A DNA stretch of 64,000 bases from Desulforamulus ruminis DSM 2154 (GTDB lineage Bacteria; Bacillota; Desulfotomaculia; Desulfotomaculales; Desulfotomaculaceae). Under the pieces are notes generated by a model that was not told the origin of the DNA, searched no databases, and saw nothing but the letters and a program-made list of their open reading frames with translations. Positions 35,203-44,154 of this stretch are shown here, piece by piece. Position 1 is the first letter of the stretch; each line of letters begins with the position of its first letter. The DNA lies in the NCBI RefSeq assembly GCF_000215085.1, contig NC_015589.1:1488001-1552000 (forward strand), in the 5' to 3' direction. A program made the translations under genes and the position numbers.

Positions 35203-37134
35203 ATGAATTTTTCTTCATTATTTTTACCAATAAAAATTGGCACCATGGAAGTTAAAAACCGGTTAGTAGTGCCGGCCATGGGGAGCGGCCTAGGAAACCC
35301 GGACGGCACCGTATCGCAGAGATTGATTGACTACTGGGTAGCCAGGGCCAAGGGCGGGTTTGGACTGCTGATTACAGAATTTGTGTTTGTAGATCCTCCG
35401 GGGAAGGCTGTTCCGGATCAACTGGGAATATGGAAGGATGATTTTATTCCCGGATTTAAAAAACTGGCCGAGGAAGTTCATAAACATGGCGCGAAGATCG
35501 CCCTGCAGATTCATCACGCAGGAAGGCAGACAAGCCAACAGCTAACCGGAGTTCAACCGGTGGCTCCTTCTCCACTCCCCTGTCCGGTGGGAAAGGAAGT
35601 CCCCAGGGAATTAACCACCGAGGAGGTATACCAGCTCATAGAAAAGTTCGGTGACGCTGCGCTGCGCGCTAAAAGGGCCGGCTATGACGCTGTTGAAATT
35701 CACGCGGGACATGGCTATTTGGTTACCCAATTTATGTCTTCTTACTCCAATCGGAGAATGGATGAATTTGGGGGCAGTCTCCATGGAAGAATGAACTTTG
35801 CCGTAAAAATTATAGAAAATGTTAAGACCAAGACAGGAAATGACTTCCCGGTGATTTTTAGAATGAGCGGCGAAGAACGGGTTCCGGGTGGCCGTACCAT
35901 TGAAGAATCAAGAGCTGCCGCGCGCATTCTCGAGGAAGCCGGCGCGGACGCCATTCATGTTTCCACCGGTGTTTACGCCAGCATGCCCTGGATTGTGGCT
36001 CCTGCCTCGGTGGCGCCGGGATATAATGTAAACGCGGCGGCAGAAATTAAAAAGTCGGTGGATATTCCTGTACTGGCCGTGGGAAGAATTAACGACCCTT
36101 ATCTGGCTGAAGATATTATAAGAACCGGAAAAGCAGATTTGATTTCCCTGGGCAGGCAGTCCATTGCCGATCCGGAATTTCCCAATAAAGTTGCCGCAGG
36201 CCTGATCGACGAAATATCTCCCTGTATTGCCTGTATGCAGAGATGCCAGGGGGAGAGAGTGGATGCAGAGGATACCGGAATTTCCTGCCTGGTAAACCCT
36301 TTCACCGGCAAGGAAGGTACGCTGAAAATTGAAAAAACCCAAGCGCCTAAAAAGATCATGATTATCGGAGCGGGTCCCGGCGGACTGGAGGCTGCCTGGA
36401 TTGCCGCCCAAAGGGGGCATAAAGTCACGGTATTTGAGAAACAGGCCTCTCCCGGAGGGCAATACCGTACCGGTGCCATTCCGCCTTTTAAACATGACAT
36501 TGCCAGGGCTATTAAATATTTTGTACAGATGGGAAAAAAGTTTGGGGTAGAGTACCGGTTTGGCACGGAAGTGACCGCAGAAATGGTGGCCAAAGAAAAG
36601 CCCGATGTGGCTATTATCGCCACCGGCAGCCAACCTGTAGTGCCTAAAATTGAAGGGATTGACGGTCCCCGGATTGTTCAGGCGGTGGACGTCCTGGAAG
36701 GGAAAGTGTATCCGGGGGAAAAAGTACTGATTATCGGCGGGGGATTAGTGGGGGTGGAAACCGCCGATTTCCTGGGAGAACGCCAGCATAAGGTGACCCT
36801 GGTGGACATGCTGCCGCAAATTGCCGCAGGCGAAAATCCTTCAACCAAATATTTTTTGTTTGAAAGGTTAAAAAACTATGGGGTTACTTTGCTGACGGAT
36901 ATAAAGGTAAAATCATTTCTGGAGGATGGCATCCTGTATGAAAAGGACCATCAGGAGCATAAACTAGAGGGTTTTGATTCCATTGTTCTGGCCATGGGAG
37001 TCAAAGCCTATAATCCTTTGGAGGAAAAAATAAAGGGACTGGTGCCCCAGGTCTTTGTCATCGGAGATGCCGTGAAGGCCAGAAAGGCCTTGGAAGCCAT
37101 TGCGGAAGGCGCGAGACTGGCGGTCAGCATTTAA
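35203..37134 (+). CDS. NADH:flavin oxidoreductase (old yellow enzyme / 2,4-dienoyl-CoA reductase-like)
   Basis: A 643-residue modular flavoenzyme. Residues ~1-340 form the FMN barrel (HHAGRQTS, EIHAGHGYLVTQFMS). A cysteine set CIACMQRCQGERVDAEDTGISC binds a [4Fe-4S] cluster (read in parts). From about residue 385 an FAD/NAD(P) domain follows with two dinucleotide motifs (IIGAGPGGLEAA and IIGGGLVGVETA). It reduces enoyl or related substrates using NAD(P)H. ATG 35203 fits GGGAGG at 35189-35194. Confidence 0.92.
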   Translation: MNFSSLFLPIKIGTMEVKNRLVVPAMGSGLGNPDGTVSQRLIDYWVARAKGGFGLLITEFVFVDPPGKAVPDQLGIWKDDFIPGFKKLAEEVHKHGAKIALQIHHAGRQTSQQLTGVQPVAPSPLPCPVGKEVPRELTTEEVYQLIEKFGDAALRAKRAGYDAVEIHAGHGYLVTQFMSSYSNRRMDEFGGSLHGRMNFAVKIIENVKTKTGNDFPVIFRMSGEERVPGGRTIEESRAAARILEEAGADAIHVSTGVYASMPWIVAPASVAPGYNVNAAAEIKKSVDIPVLAVGRINDPYLAEDIIRTGKADLISLGRQSIADPEFPNKVAAGLIDEISPCIACMQRCQGERVDAEDTGISCLVNPFTGKEGTLKIEKTQAPKKIMIIGAGPGGLEAAWIAAQRGHKVTVFEKQASPGGQYRTGAIPPFKHDIARAIKYFVQMGKKFGVEYRFGTEVTAEMVAKEKPDVAIIATGSQPVVPKIEGIDGPRIVQAVDVLEGKVYPGEKVLIIGGGLVGVETADFLGERQHKVTLVDMLPQIAAGENPSTKYFLFERLKNYGVTLLTDIKVKSFLEDGILYEKDHQEHKLEGFDSIVLAMGVKAYNPLEEKIKGLVPQVFVIGDAVKARKALEAIAEGARLAVSI

Positions 37135-37218
37135 AGGAATTTGCAGCTAATCACCCGGGCGCGATTTTAAAGTATAAGGAGGAAGCAGAGCAATCATGCT
37201 TCCTCCCGGAAAGAACCG

Positions 37219-37794
37219 CTATACGCCGGTTTTTTTCAATAACCAGGCCATATTTTGGCCTAAAACTTCAAAGGTTCTTTTGCCTTCCTCATCTTTTTCA
37301 AGATCCCCGATATCTCTGGAAAGAGTCATGTTCCAATAATTTGAGTTAGGTACAATCATTTGATTAATACCAAAAAAGAAGTTGATGGCCGCATAAGTAA
37401 AGTTTGTACCGGCTCTTCTGGCCGCTACCACCGCAGCGCCGGCCTTTCGCTTAAACAGGCCCCCGTTGGCAACGGAAACATAGCCTGAACGGTCAATCAA
37501 GGCTTTAACCTCTGTTGAGACATTGCCGAAATAAACCGGAGAGCCGATAAGAATTCCATCCGCTTCAATCATCTTGGCTATAAAAATATTCATATCGTCA
37601 TCGGTTATGGCGCAACGCTGATCCTGATTCTTTGAACAGCGGCCGCAGGCAATACAGCCCGACAGTTTTTTGCCCCCCAGTTGAATCATCTCCGTATCCA
37701 TGCCTTCCTGTTCAAGCTGACGAAGTACAATTTTTAAACTTCCATAGGTGTTGCCGTTTTTTCTGGGACTTCCGTTAAAGGCAATAACTTTCAT
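37219..37794 (-). CDS. flavodoxin-family NAD(P)H-dependent FMN oxidoreductase
   Basis: A 191-residue flavodoxin-like protein with FNGSPRKNGNTYGSL, a phosphate-binding loop for FMN, and SPVYFGNVSTEVKALIDRSG. A cysteine group CIACGRCSKNQDQRC in the middle is typical of the iron-sulfur flavoprotein-like subgroup. GGAGG stands 8 bases before the ATG. It is divergent from an HxlR regulator, the usual layout for redox-controlled reductases. Confidence 0.88.
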   Translation of the reverse strand: MKVIAFNGSPRKNGNTYGSLKIVLRQLEQEGMDTEMIQLGGKKLSGCIACGRCSKNQDQRCAITDDDMNIFIAKMIEADGILIGSPVYFGNVSTEVKALIDRSGYVSVANGGLFKRKAGAAVVAARRAGTNFTYAAINFFFGINQMIVPNSNYWNMTLSRDIGDLEKDEEGKRTFEVLGQNMAWLLKKTGV

Positions 37795-37887
37795 TTTATG
37801 ACCTCCATTAATTCTTTTTATTTACTCTTAGTCCTTTGAAATCGTCTTTATGTCAGTGAAATTAGTATATAATACAATGGAATAATA

Positions 37888-37916
37888 TTGGAGTACGCAC
37901 TTTAAAGAGATATAAT
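37888..37916 (+). promoter_or_regulatory. sigmaA promoter of the hxlR-like gene
   Basis: TTGGAG (37888-37893), a 17-bp spacer and TATAAT (37911-37916), in the A/T-rich gap between the divergent reductase and regulator genes. GTATA-containing half sites around it could bind the HxlR-type protein. Confidence 0.55.
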
Positions 37917-37961
37917 ATAAGATACCATACATAAGTATACTTTTTATATCGAGGTGGCGGT

Positions 37962-38339
37962 ATGGAAAAACAGCCAAGAGAATGTACGGAGGGTCCATGC
38001 CCGGTTGAGACAACCTTAAAAGTCATCGGCGGAAAATGGAAAGCAATGATTATTTATCATTTGCTGGACGAGAAAAAAAGATTTAATAAGCTAAAAAGAA
38101 TGATGCCGGACATTACACACCGGATGCTGACTCTGCAGCTCAGGGAACTGGAAAAGGACAATATTTTAACCCGAACGGTATTTCCCGAAGTTCCACCCCG
38201 GGTTGAGTATGAGTTAACCGTCCTGGGCAGGTCCATAGAGCCTATTATTATGGCCATCCACCGGTGGGGGGTGGCTTATCAGAAAAATATAGGAGATGCA
38301 AAAAACATCAAGGATGCGGAGGATTTTATACAAGTATGA
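37962..38339 (+). CDS. HxlR-family transcriptional regulator
   Basis: A 125-residue winged helix of the HxlR group with [22 protein letters not shown] (Cys near residue 12) and [16 protein letters not shown] as the recognition region. The N-terminal Cys is used by some members to sense electrophiles or oxidants. It is divergent from the flavodoxin-like reductase and its stop overlaps the M24 peptidase start (ATGA). Confidence 0.9.
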   Translation: MEKQPRECTEGPCPVETTLKVIGGKWKAMIIYHLLDEKKRFNKLKRMMPDITHRMLTLQLRELEKDNILTRTVFPEVPPRVEYELTVLGRSIEPIIMAIHRWGVAYQKNIGDAKNIKDAEDFIQV

Positions 38340-39529
38340 AAACTCAGGTTCCTTTCAACGAATTAAAAGGGAGAATGAACCGCTTTAGAACAAAAATGGA
38401 AACCTCAACCCCTGATTGGCAAATGGCGGTTATTTTTAGCAAAATCAATTTATATTATTTTACCGGCACCATGCAGGAGGGCATGCTGCTGATCCCCCGG
38501 GAGGATGAAGCGGTATTTTGGGTACGCCGCAGTTATGAGCGGGCAGTGGATGAATCATTATTTCCCTTTATACGCCCCATGGACAGTTTTCGTGAGGCTG
38601 CGGCCTCCCTGAAAAAGTTTCCCTCTGTGGTACACCTGGAGATGGAAGTGGTACCGCTGGCCTTGTATCAGCGGTTTAAAAAGTATTTTCCCTTTTCGGA
38701 AGCTCGTTCAGTGGATGGACAAATAGCAGCCCTCAGGGCGGTAAAAAGTGCCTATGAATTGTCCAGAATGGAGGAAGCCGGTAAAATTCATCAGCGGGTG
38801 CTGGAGCATCTTGTGCCCAAAATGCTTCGGGAAGGCATGAGTGAGGCGGAACTGGCCTCCCAACTGTTTTCCGTCATGATCCAAGAGGGACACCATGGGG
38901 TAACCCGTTTTGGCATGTTTGATACGGAGATGGTATTGGGACAAATTGGCTTTGGTGAAAGTTCCATTTATCCAACCTATTTTAACGGCCCCGGAGGCAG
39001 TTACGGGCTGGGTCCCGCAGTACCGTTGCTGGGCAGCCGCCAGCGGACTCTAAAAAAGGGAGATTTGGTCTTTGTGGATATAGGATGCGGGGTAGAGGGT
39101 TATCACACAGACAAAACCATGACCTATGTGTTTGGTAAATCCCTGCCGCCAGAAGTGATTTCAGCCCATCACCAGTGCGTGGACATTCAAAATAAAATCG
39201 CCGAAATGCTGAAACCCGGTGCTGTTCCTGCGGCGATTTATAACACCGTCATGAAGGATATTGAGCCGGATTTTCTTAATAATTTCATGGGCTTTGGCCA
39301 GCGTAAAGTTAAATTTTTAGGCCATGGCATTGGTTTGTTGATTGATGAATTACCCGTAATTGCCCAGGGATTTTCAGAGCCGTTACAGGAAGGCATGGCC
39401 TTTGCTCTGGAACCCAAGAAAGGCTTTGCAGGGATTGGGATGGTGGGCATTGAGAATACCTTTTTCGTTACGCCCCAAGGAGGCCGGTGCGTTACCGGAG
39501 ACAATCCCGGTTTAATTCAGGTTTTCTAG
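38336..39529 (+). CDS. M24-family metallopeptidase (Xaa-Pro peptidase-like)
   Basis: About 397 residues: a creatinase/prolidase N-terminal domain, then the pita-bread M24 domain. The metal ligands are visible as Asp in DLVFVDIGC, Asp in YHTDKT, His in GHGIGL, Glu near ALEPKKGF and Glu in GIENTF. It should cleave Xaa-Pro bonds or a related substrate. ATG 38336 overlaps the regulator stop, so the two genes form an operon. Confidence 0.88.
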   Translation: MKTQVPFNELKGRMNRFRTKMETSTPDWQMAVIFSKINLYYFTGTMQEGMLLIPREDEAVFWVRRSYERAVDESLFPFIRPMDSFREAAASLKKFPSVVHLEMEVVPLALYQRFKKYFPFSEARSVDGQIAALRAVKSAYELSRMEEAGKIHQRVLEHLVPKMLREGMSEAELASQLFSVMIQEGHHGVTRFGMFDTEMVLGQIGFGESSIYPTYFNGPGGSYGLGPAVPLLGSRQRTLKKGDLVFVDIGCGVEGYHTDKTMTYVFGKSLPPEVISAHHQCVDIQNKIAEMLKPGAVPAAIYNTVMKDIEPDFLNNFMGFGQRKVKFLGHGIGLLIDELPVIAQGFSEPLQEGMAFALEPKKGFAGIGMVGIENTFFVTPQGGRCVTGDNPGLIQVF

Positions 39530-39589
39530 TCCTATAAAAACCGGCAAAAAGTCAAAGTACAAATAAGTATTGCTTCATAGGGTAGATTA

Positions 39590-39625
39590 AAAAAGAGAAA
39601 GCCGAAAAGGACTTTCTCTTTTTCC
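39590..39625 (+). terminator. rho-independent terminator after the M24 peptidase gene
   Basis: A 12-bp perfect stem (39590-39601 with 39612-39623) and a 10-base loop. The downstream arm ends in TTTTT. Confidence 0.82.
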
Positions 39626-39667
39626 TTAAAAGAACACCAGGGAATGATTAAAAAATTGCCAAAACCC

Positions 39668-39698
39668 TTGACCCTGACGTAAGGGAATGGCTTATCAT
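39668..39698 (+). promoter_or_regulatory. MerR-type promoter before the merR remnant
   Basis: TTGACC (39668-39673), exactly 19 bp of spacer, and TATCAT (39693-39698). The spacer holds an imperfect dyad ACCCTGACGTAAGGGA-like. It is the autoregulated promoter form of MerR-family genes. Confidence 0.7.
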
Positions 39699-39720
39699 GG
39701 GCTGTGAAAGGGGTGAGTGC

Positions 39721-39813
39721 ATGGAACACACCATTCAGAAGGTTGCCCAGCTTGCGGGAGTAACGCTTAGAATCTTAAGATATTACGATAAGGTGGGGCT
39801 GGTGTTTGGTTAG
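39721..39813 (+). pseudogene. truncated MerR-family regulator
   Basis: Thirty codons beginning MEHTIQKVAQLAGVT and ending RILRYYDKVGL, then a stop. This is exactly the helix-turn-helix and first wing of a MerR protein; the rest (dimerisation helix and effector domain) is missing. A MerR-type promoter and an AAGGGGTGA site remain intact upstream. It is a deletion remnant. Confidence 0.82.
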
Positions 39814-39994
39814 GACCAAAACGTTTGAATTGTCATTGAATGATAACGTTGATATTATCCAAGGTAGAGTAGTTTCCTTATCTGCGCTTAATATTTGATG
39901 TTGTGTAAGCGTTGAAAATTTATATTAGGCGAGTTAAGGAATAAAATATATCCTCTCTTTTCCGCAAGTAAAATCAAGCAATGCAATTTCCATT

Positions 39995-40015
39995 ACTCTA
40001 TAATGACTATAGAGT
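39995..40015. promoter_or_regulatory. dyad upstream of the AraC-type gene
   Basis: ACTCTATA (39995-40002) and TATAGAGT (40008-40015) form a perfect 8-bp dyad with a five-base centre, 25 bp before the ATG. It could be an operator for autoregulation. Confidence 0.45.
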
Positions 40016-40039
40016 GGTTGAAACGAGGTGAACAGACGA

Positions 40040-41008
40040 ATGTACGAGTGGCACAAGCAAATCCAAATAATCGTTGATGAAATTGACGAGTGTATTAAAA
40101 ATCGTAACGGTGAAGCAATAACGCTACGATTTCTTTCTCGCAAGTTAGGTTATTCCGAATTTCATACTACGAGAAAATTTAAGGAAATATCGGGTATGCA
40201 ATTTAGGGATTATCTGCGGCATAGAAAGTTAGCCTTTGCACTAAAAGAGGTTCGGGATAGTGAAAAAAGCATTTTAGATATTGCTTTTGATTATGGTTTT
40301 TCATCACATGAAGCTTTTACCAGAGCTTTCAAGGGAACATACGGTGTAACTCCAAGTGAATACCGAAAAAAGCCTATGCCTGTCGCCCTTCGTACAAAAA
40401 TAAACCCTTTCGACCGCTACTTTTTCGGATTTGGAGAGATTGGCATGATGAAATCTACAGATGATGTTAAAATTTATTTTGTAACCATTCCCGCACACAA
40501 ATTTTTGCATATTAAAAACTATGAGAGTAATGGGTATTGGGATTTTTGGCAAAAGCAAAGCCTTATTCCGGGACAGGACTGCGAAACAATTTGCGGCTTA
40601 CTCGATAGTATCAAGGGCAAATTGGATGACGATGGTGGGAGCGAATCGAACAGCGGCAGCGGTCAGATTATGGCGTACATTAATGACCCGGACGGCAGAC
40701 TCTGCGATTGGGGTATTCCACGTACAGAGTGTTATGGTGTACGTCTTCCTTTTGATTATAAAGGCGAAGTACCACCACAAATGCTTATGATTGATGTTCC
40801 CGAAGGCGAGTATATTGTTTTTGAACATGGGCCATTCGATTATGAGCAGGAAAATCGCAGTGTGGAGGAAAAGATGGAAAAGGCAATGGCAACTTTTGAT
40901 TTTGCAGGCACCGGTTACTGCTTTGATACTTCCCCCGGCAGAATCATTTACATGTATCATAATCCGGAACGGTTTTGGAAGTATATCAGGCCTGTGCGGA
41001 AGTCATAA
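40040..41008 (+). CDS. AraC-family regulator with GyrI-like effector domain
   Basis: About 322 residues. Two AraC helix-turn-helix units cover residues ~25-115 (LRFLSRKLGYSEFHTTRKFKE and ILDIAFDYGFSSHEAFTRAFK, ending YGVTPSEYRK). A C-terminal domain of about 190 residues resembles the GyrI/Rob effector-binding fold, with EGEYIVFEHGPFDY. ATG 40040 is preferred to the GTG at 40028 because AGGTGA precedes it. The organisation matches regulators that sense small lipophilic compounds. A remnant of an IS end lies just downstream. Confidence 0.87.
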   Translation: MYEWHKQIQIIVDEIDECIKNRNGEAITLRFLSRKLGYSEFHTTRKFKEISGMQFRDYLRHRKLAFALKEVRDSEKSILDIAFDYGFSSHEAFTRAFKGTYGVTPSEYRKKPMPVALRTKINPFDRYFFGFGEIGMMKSTDDVKIYFVTIPAHKFLHIKNYESNGYWDFWQKQSLIPGQDCETICGLLDSIKGKLDDDGGSESNSGSGQIMAYINDPDGRLCDWGIPRTECYGVRLPFDYKGEVPPQMLMIDVPEGEYIVFEHGPFDYEQENRSVEEKMEKAMATFDFAGTGYCFDTSPGRIIYMYHNPERFWKYIRPVRKS

Positions 41009-41391
41009 TCAATAAAAAGCACCCGCCCAGTGAAGTGCACCCCAAATGTTGGAGAAAAAAACTAACATTTGAAGGTGCGCTTTACTACATATGATAACGT
41101 CTTGACACCGCTCCTCACAGATAATGACTTCCAAGCCAGTCAAAACAGATTAAGCAGGTAAGCAAGAGGTTGCGGCTATGTGCTGATGAAGAAAATAAGC
41201 AAACTGTAGTGTTGTCTCCGCAACCATATAGCCGCATGATTAGTTGGATTATCTGCGAATGGCATTAATTCTTAGTCCTACTTGACAGCATCTTACGACA
41301 AAATCGGATTACCGATTCCTTCTGCCAGAACCGAGGCCGGTTACGGAATTATTCCCAAGGAGACTTGACAACACGGATTGAACGGATGATA
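41009..41391. other. gap with IS3-family end remnant
   Basis: No gene is evident. GTGCACCCCAAATGTTGG (41035-41052) and CTAACATTTGAAGGTGCGC (41062-41080) form the inverted pair typical of the left end of IS150-type IS3-family elements, and the following TTTACT...ATGATAACG resembles the start of its first frame. The rest of the element is missing. Further on, GGTTGCGG/CCGCAACC and TGCGGCTAT/ATAGCCGCA make nested inverted repeats near 41171-41237. Confidence 0.5.
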
Positions 41392-41439
41392 CAGATTCTT
41401 ACGGATTTTAATTTTTTTATTAAAATCTGTAAGAATCCG
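41392..41439. repeat. long hairpin made of CGGATT-type repeats
   Basis: Arms of 21 bp (41392-41412 and 41419-41439) pair with two mismatches around six T. The next bases repeat the same words (GGAAATCTGTAAAATCCGCG). No gene is evident. The low-complexity CGGATT/AATCCG pattern recurs in intergenic DNA of many bacteria; its origin is unclear. Confidence 0.55.
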
Positions 41440-41586
41440 CGGAAATCTGTAAAATCCGCGTTCTATTTTTCTTTACTTTTGTTACGCAATCCAACCATTA
41501 TAATGGAATCACCATCTGATTATTTGCAGGTGGTGGTTTATTTTAATTATCGTAGATTACAAATTGCTTAATTGTTTGATAATTAA

Positions 41587-41615
41587 TTGACAAAAAAGTT
41601 AACCAAATTTATAAT
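41587..41615 (+). promoter_or_regulatory. consensus sigmaA promoter of the MarR-tatA operon
   Basis: TTGACA (41587-41592), 17-bp spacer, TATAAT (41610-41615): a full consensus match. The dyad AGTTAA/TTAACT (41597-41602 and 41614-41619) overlaps it and could be the MarR operator. Confidence 0.75.
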
Positions 41616-41644
41616 TAACTTAGCTAATATTTTGGAGAAAAATT

Positions 41645-42079
41645 ATGTTGAATAAAAGACAAATCATGATAGAATTGGATGGTTTATTTCAAAAAGTAGT
41701 GAAGGAAGAAAACTGCCAATTCAAAGAATTGCTGCACGAGAATATTACACCCGCTCAGTTTATGCTGTTAAAATTAATTTGTCATAAGGCGGAATGTAAA
41801 GCGGCGGATATAGCCCAGATACTGGAGGTTTCTCCTGCCGCCGCCACCAATATGCTGGAACGGCTCTATAAAAATGGCTGGATTGAAAGAGGAAGAAGTG
41901 AAAAAGACAGACGGGTTGTATGGCTGAAACTTACTCCTTCCGGCAAAGAACTTTTAACCGACGTGGAAGCCAGAAGAATTGACTTAATGCTGGAAAGGTT
42001 TAAAAATGTAACCGAAGAAGAGATGGTTTTTATTAAAAAAATTTTTCTTAATGTGCTGAATAATATGAAACCAGACTAG
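41645..42079 (+). CDS. MarR-family transcriptional regulator
   Basis: A 144-residue winged helix with AADIAQILEVSPAAATNMLERLYKNGWIERG as recognition region and the wing SEKDRRVVWLKLT. GGAG is 8 bases before the ATG. It is first in a run with a small membrane protein and tatA behind a consensus promoter, and probably represses that run. Confidence 0.9.
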   Translation: MLNKRQIMIELDGLFQKVVKEENCQFKELLHENITPAQFMLLKLICHKAECKAADIAQILEVSPAAATNMLERLYKNGWIERGRSEKDRRVVWLKLTPSGKELLTDVEARRIDLMLERFKNVTEEEMVFIKKIFLNVLNNMKPD

Positions 42080-42126
42080 AATTTTGCTAAAATAAAATTA
42101 GAGGATTTGACTGGAGGTTATCATTA

Positions 42127-42423
42127 ATGGAAAATGTAGTTGGTATAATAAACATACTAATCCTTTATATGGTTGTAAGAAGTGTATTTCGTTTCTTTTC
42201 GTTATCCAAGGCGGCTGCGGAGGCCCGGGCTAAAAATAATTTAGAGGCTGCTGCTGAACCTCAAGAAGAAGTAATGGAAGAAGCCATAGAAATGGTACAG
42301 GATGAGATTTGTAACCGTGCTATACCAAGGGCTAAAGCCTATATTGTGGTTCGCAATGACCAAGAACACTATTTCTGCAGTTGGGAATGTAGGCAAAAAT
42401 TTATTTCCGGCTTCCGGGCATAA
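42127..42423 (+). CDS. small membrane-anchored Cys-motif protein
   Basis: A 98-residue protein: one N-terminal membrane segment (VVGIINILILYMVVRSVFRFF), a charged, Ala/Glu-rich linker, and a C-terminal mini-domain with Cys at DEICNRAIPRAKAYIVV and HYFCSWECRQKF. The three cysteines resemble TRASH/YHS-type metal sites, as in the PP0621-like family. Function unknown. It lies between marR and tatA. Confidence 0.7.
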   Translation: MENVVGIINILILYMVVRSVFRFFSLSKAAAEARAKNNLEAAAEPQEEVMEEAIEMVQDEICNRAIPRAKAYIVVRNDQEHYFCSWECRQKFISGFRA

Positions 42424-42504
42424 CTTTCCGAGGAAAGTTATGTCTTAATATAAATGAGTTCTTGTTATTGCTTAAGTAACAACGGGAGCAAAGGAGGTAT
42501 TCCT

Positions 42505-42696
42505 ATGTATGGTATGTTTCAACCTTCCCACCTGATTCTAATTTTAATTGTTGTCCTGATTATTTTTGGACCTGGAAAAATGAAAGGCTTAGGAAAGTCC
42601 CTGGGAGAGTCCTTGCGTGATTTCAAAACGGAGATGAATAAAACAGGGGAGGACAAGGAAGAAAAGGCTGAAAACAATACAGAGTCTAAATCTTAA
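42505..42696 (+). CDS. tatA: Sec-independent translocase subunit TatA/TatE
   Basis: A 63-residue protein with the TatA layout: a short membrane helix ([18 protein letters not shown]), the FGPGK hinge, an amphipathic helix ([14 protein letters not shown]) and a charged tail. It forms the pore of the twin-arginine pathway. ATG 42505 sits behind AAAGGAGG; the longer frame is not needed. No tatC is in this window. The Rieske protein near the window end has a twin-arginine motif and is a likely client. Confidence 0.9.
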   Translation: MYGMFQPSHLILILIVVLIIFGPGKMKGLGKSLGESLRDFKTEMNKTGEDKEEKAENNTESKS

Positions 42697-42735
42697 CAGA
42701 GACGGATTGGCCACAAAAGTGCTTCAATGAGCTTT

Positions 42736-42775
42736 ATAAGAGGTATGGGTTAAACCCATACCTCTTATCTATTTC
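42736..42775 (+). terminator. rho-independent terminator after tatA
   Basis: A 16-bp perfect stem (42736-42751 with 42753-42768), whose inner bases form a tight loop, followed by a weak T-rich stretch. Confidence 0.8.
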
Positions 42776-42826
42776 TATGCAGAAATGAGGGTTATTCTTA
42801 GCTAAAATCCGTAAAAAAGAGAATCA

Positions 42827-43510
42827 TTAAACGGTCTTATCAAAAATATTTCCCACTTGATCCACATCCGCGGAGTGACGGCTGTTAAATAGTGAGGTCA
42901 TCTCCTTTTGAAAATCTTCCAGTGTTAAATCCTGCTCTTCGATAATTGAACGAAAATTCTTGCCGGATTGCAGTTGGGTTTTCAGTTCGTCGGAAGAGAG
43001 ACCTAAAACCTCTGCTGCATCGGTATAGAATTGTTCAGAGGCTTTCTCCGGCGGCGGAGGCGGGGGTGGATTTTGAGAATCGTTGGTTTGCCGGAGTTCG
43101 GACATCTCCTGCTGGAACTCTTCCACCGTCATGTTTTGTTCTTCTATAATGGATTGTAAGTCACCGCCGGATTGCAATTGGGTTTTCAGTTCGTCGGAAG
43201 AAAGGCCCAAAACCTTGGCTGCATCCGTGAGGAACTGTTCAGGACCTTTTTTGTCACCGGTTTCCTGAGAACTGCCGGTATTTCTGTTGTTGCTTATGTT
43301 TTGCATCTGCGCTTCAATTTGTTGGATTTGCATCTGCAGCAGTTTAATCTTTTCTTCTTTGGTTTCTTCATCCTCTTCGCTTTGCTGGACGGTTTGCAGT
43401 TCCTTCTCCAGATCAATCTTTTGTTTTTTCAGCCTTGTTAATTCACTATCATTGTTTACACTGGAGTAAGCGTTGCTTGACGAAGATGAGACGGCTGAAA
43501 TACTCATATA
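42827..43510 (-). CDS. coiled-coil protein with two copies of a 45-residue helical domain
   Basis: About 227 residues, no signal peptide. The N-terminus is Ser/Asn-rich (MSISAVSSSSSNAYSSV), then a coiled coil follows (about residues 20-72), like FlxA-type proteins. Two domain copies come next (about 90-138 and 157-206), each with TDAA.VLGLSSDELKTQLQSG and a Phe-Gln-x-Glu-Met end, joined by a polyproline linker. The same domain occurs once in the lipoprotein at 47559-48005. GGAG lies 12 bases before ATG 43510. Function unknown; perhaps a secreted or surface-associated protein. Confidence 0.65.
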   Translation of the reverse strand, partial: YMSISAVSSSSSNAYSSVNNDSELTRLKKQKIDLEKELQTVQQSEEDEETKEEKIKLLQMQIQQIEAQMQNISNNRNTGSSQETGDKKGPEQFLTDAAKVLGLSSDELKTQLQSGGDLQSIIEEQNMTVEEFQQEMSELRQTNDSQNPPPPPPPEKASEQFYTDAAEVLGLSSDELKTQLQSGKNFRSIIEEQDLTLEDFQKEMTSLFNSRHSADVDQVGNIFDKTV

Positions 43511-43690
43511 AATCTCACACTCCTTTAATTTCTGCAAGATAAATGGTTTTTAAGAATTTTGGGCCTTTGGACAATGATTTAGAATTTTTTCTATAAGGTT
43601 CCACCTCCATTGAATGGTGATTTTTAAAAGACAAAAGAAGTTTTATAATCACTCCTATTATCGGGCGAATCCACTTTTAAAGATATAGTC

Positions 43691-43712
43691 AACCTGTGGC
43701 AAACCTGTGGCA
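43691..43712 (+). repeat. tandem 11-bp repeat AACCTGTGGCA x2
   Basis: Two perfect tandem copies (43691-43701 and 43702-43712) lie between the coiled-coil gene and the IS element. The period of 11 bp and the related GGCA words at 45084 and 45095, on the far side of the IS, suggest a response-regulator site. Confidence 0.5.
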
Positions 43713-43890
43713 AAAAAACAGAATCCAAAGAGGATTTTTTGGGTTCATCATTTGAATTCCCAGTGTGGATTTGTATTCAATTTGCTTTCTTAGACTCACC
43801 CTGTACTGCAATAATGACCTGCTCCCCGAAAACTGGTCCAAAGGAAATGTTAGTCCTGATGTAGTATAACTAAGTCAGGAGGGGACAGTT

Positions 43891-44154
43891 ATGAGAAAAC
43901 GTTTCACCGAAGAGCAGATCATTGGAATACTTAACTCCCATGAGAATGGGATGCCGGTAGCTGACATTCTTCGGCAACATGGCATTAGCGAACAAACCTT
44001 TTATCGCTGGAAATCTAAATACGGCGGAATGGAAGCAAGTGATGCGAAGAAACTTAAGCAGTTGGAAGAGGAAAACCGCAGACTTAAGCTACTCGTAGGT
44101 GAACTAACCCTCGACAACCAGGCTCTAAAGTGGGTTATTGAAAAAAACAAGTAA
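43891..44154 (+). CDS. IS3-family transposase, OrfA
   Basis: An 87-residue protein with a helix-turn-helix (FTEEQIIGILNSHENGMPVA and GISEQTFYRWKSKYGG) and a leucine-zipper tail (KQLEEENRRLKLLVGEL). It ends just past the heptamer A AAA AAC (44142-44148), which lies in frame for -1 slipping into OrfB. It binds the element ends. Confidence 0.92.
   Translation: MRKRFTEEQIIGILNSHENGMPVADILRQHGISEQTFYRWKSKYGGMEASDAKKLKQLEEENRRLKLLVGELTLDNQALKWVIEKNK

Noticed and set aside
35908-36633. 241-codon frame opposite the flavin oxidoreductase gene
   Set aside because: It overlaps conserved FAD-domain coding sequence and shows no domain of its own.
43540-43814. CRISPR-like repeat at AACCTGTGGCA x2
   Set aside because: Only two tandem copies of 11 bp with no spacers; a protein-binding site fits better.
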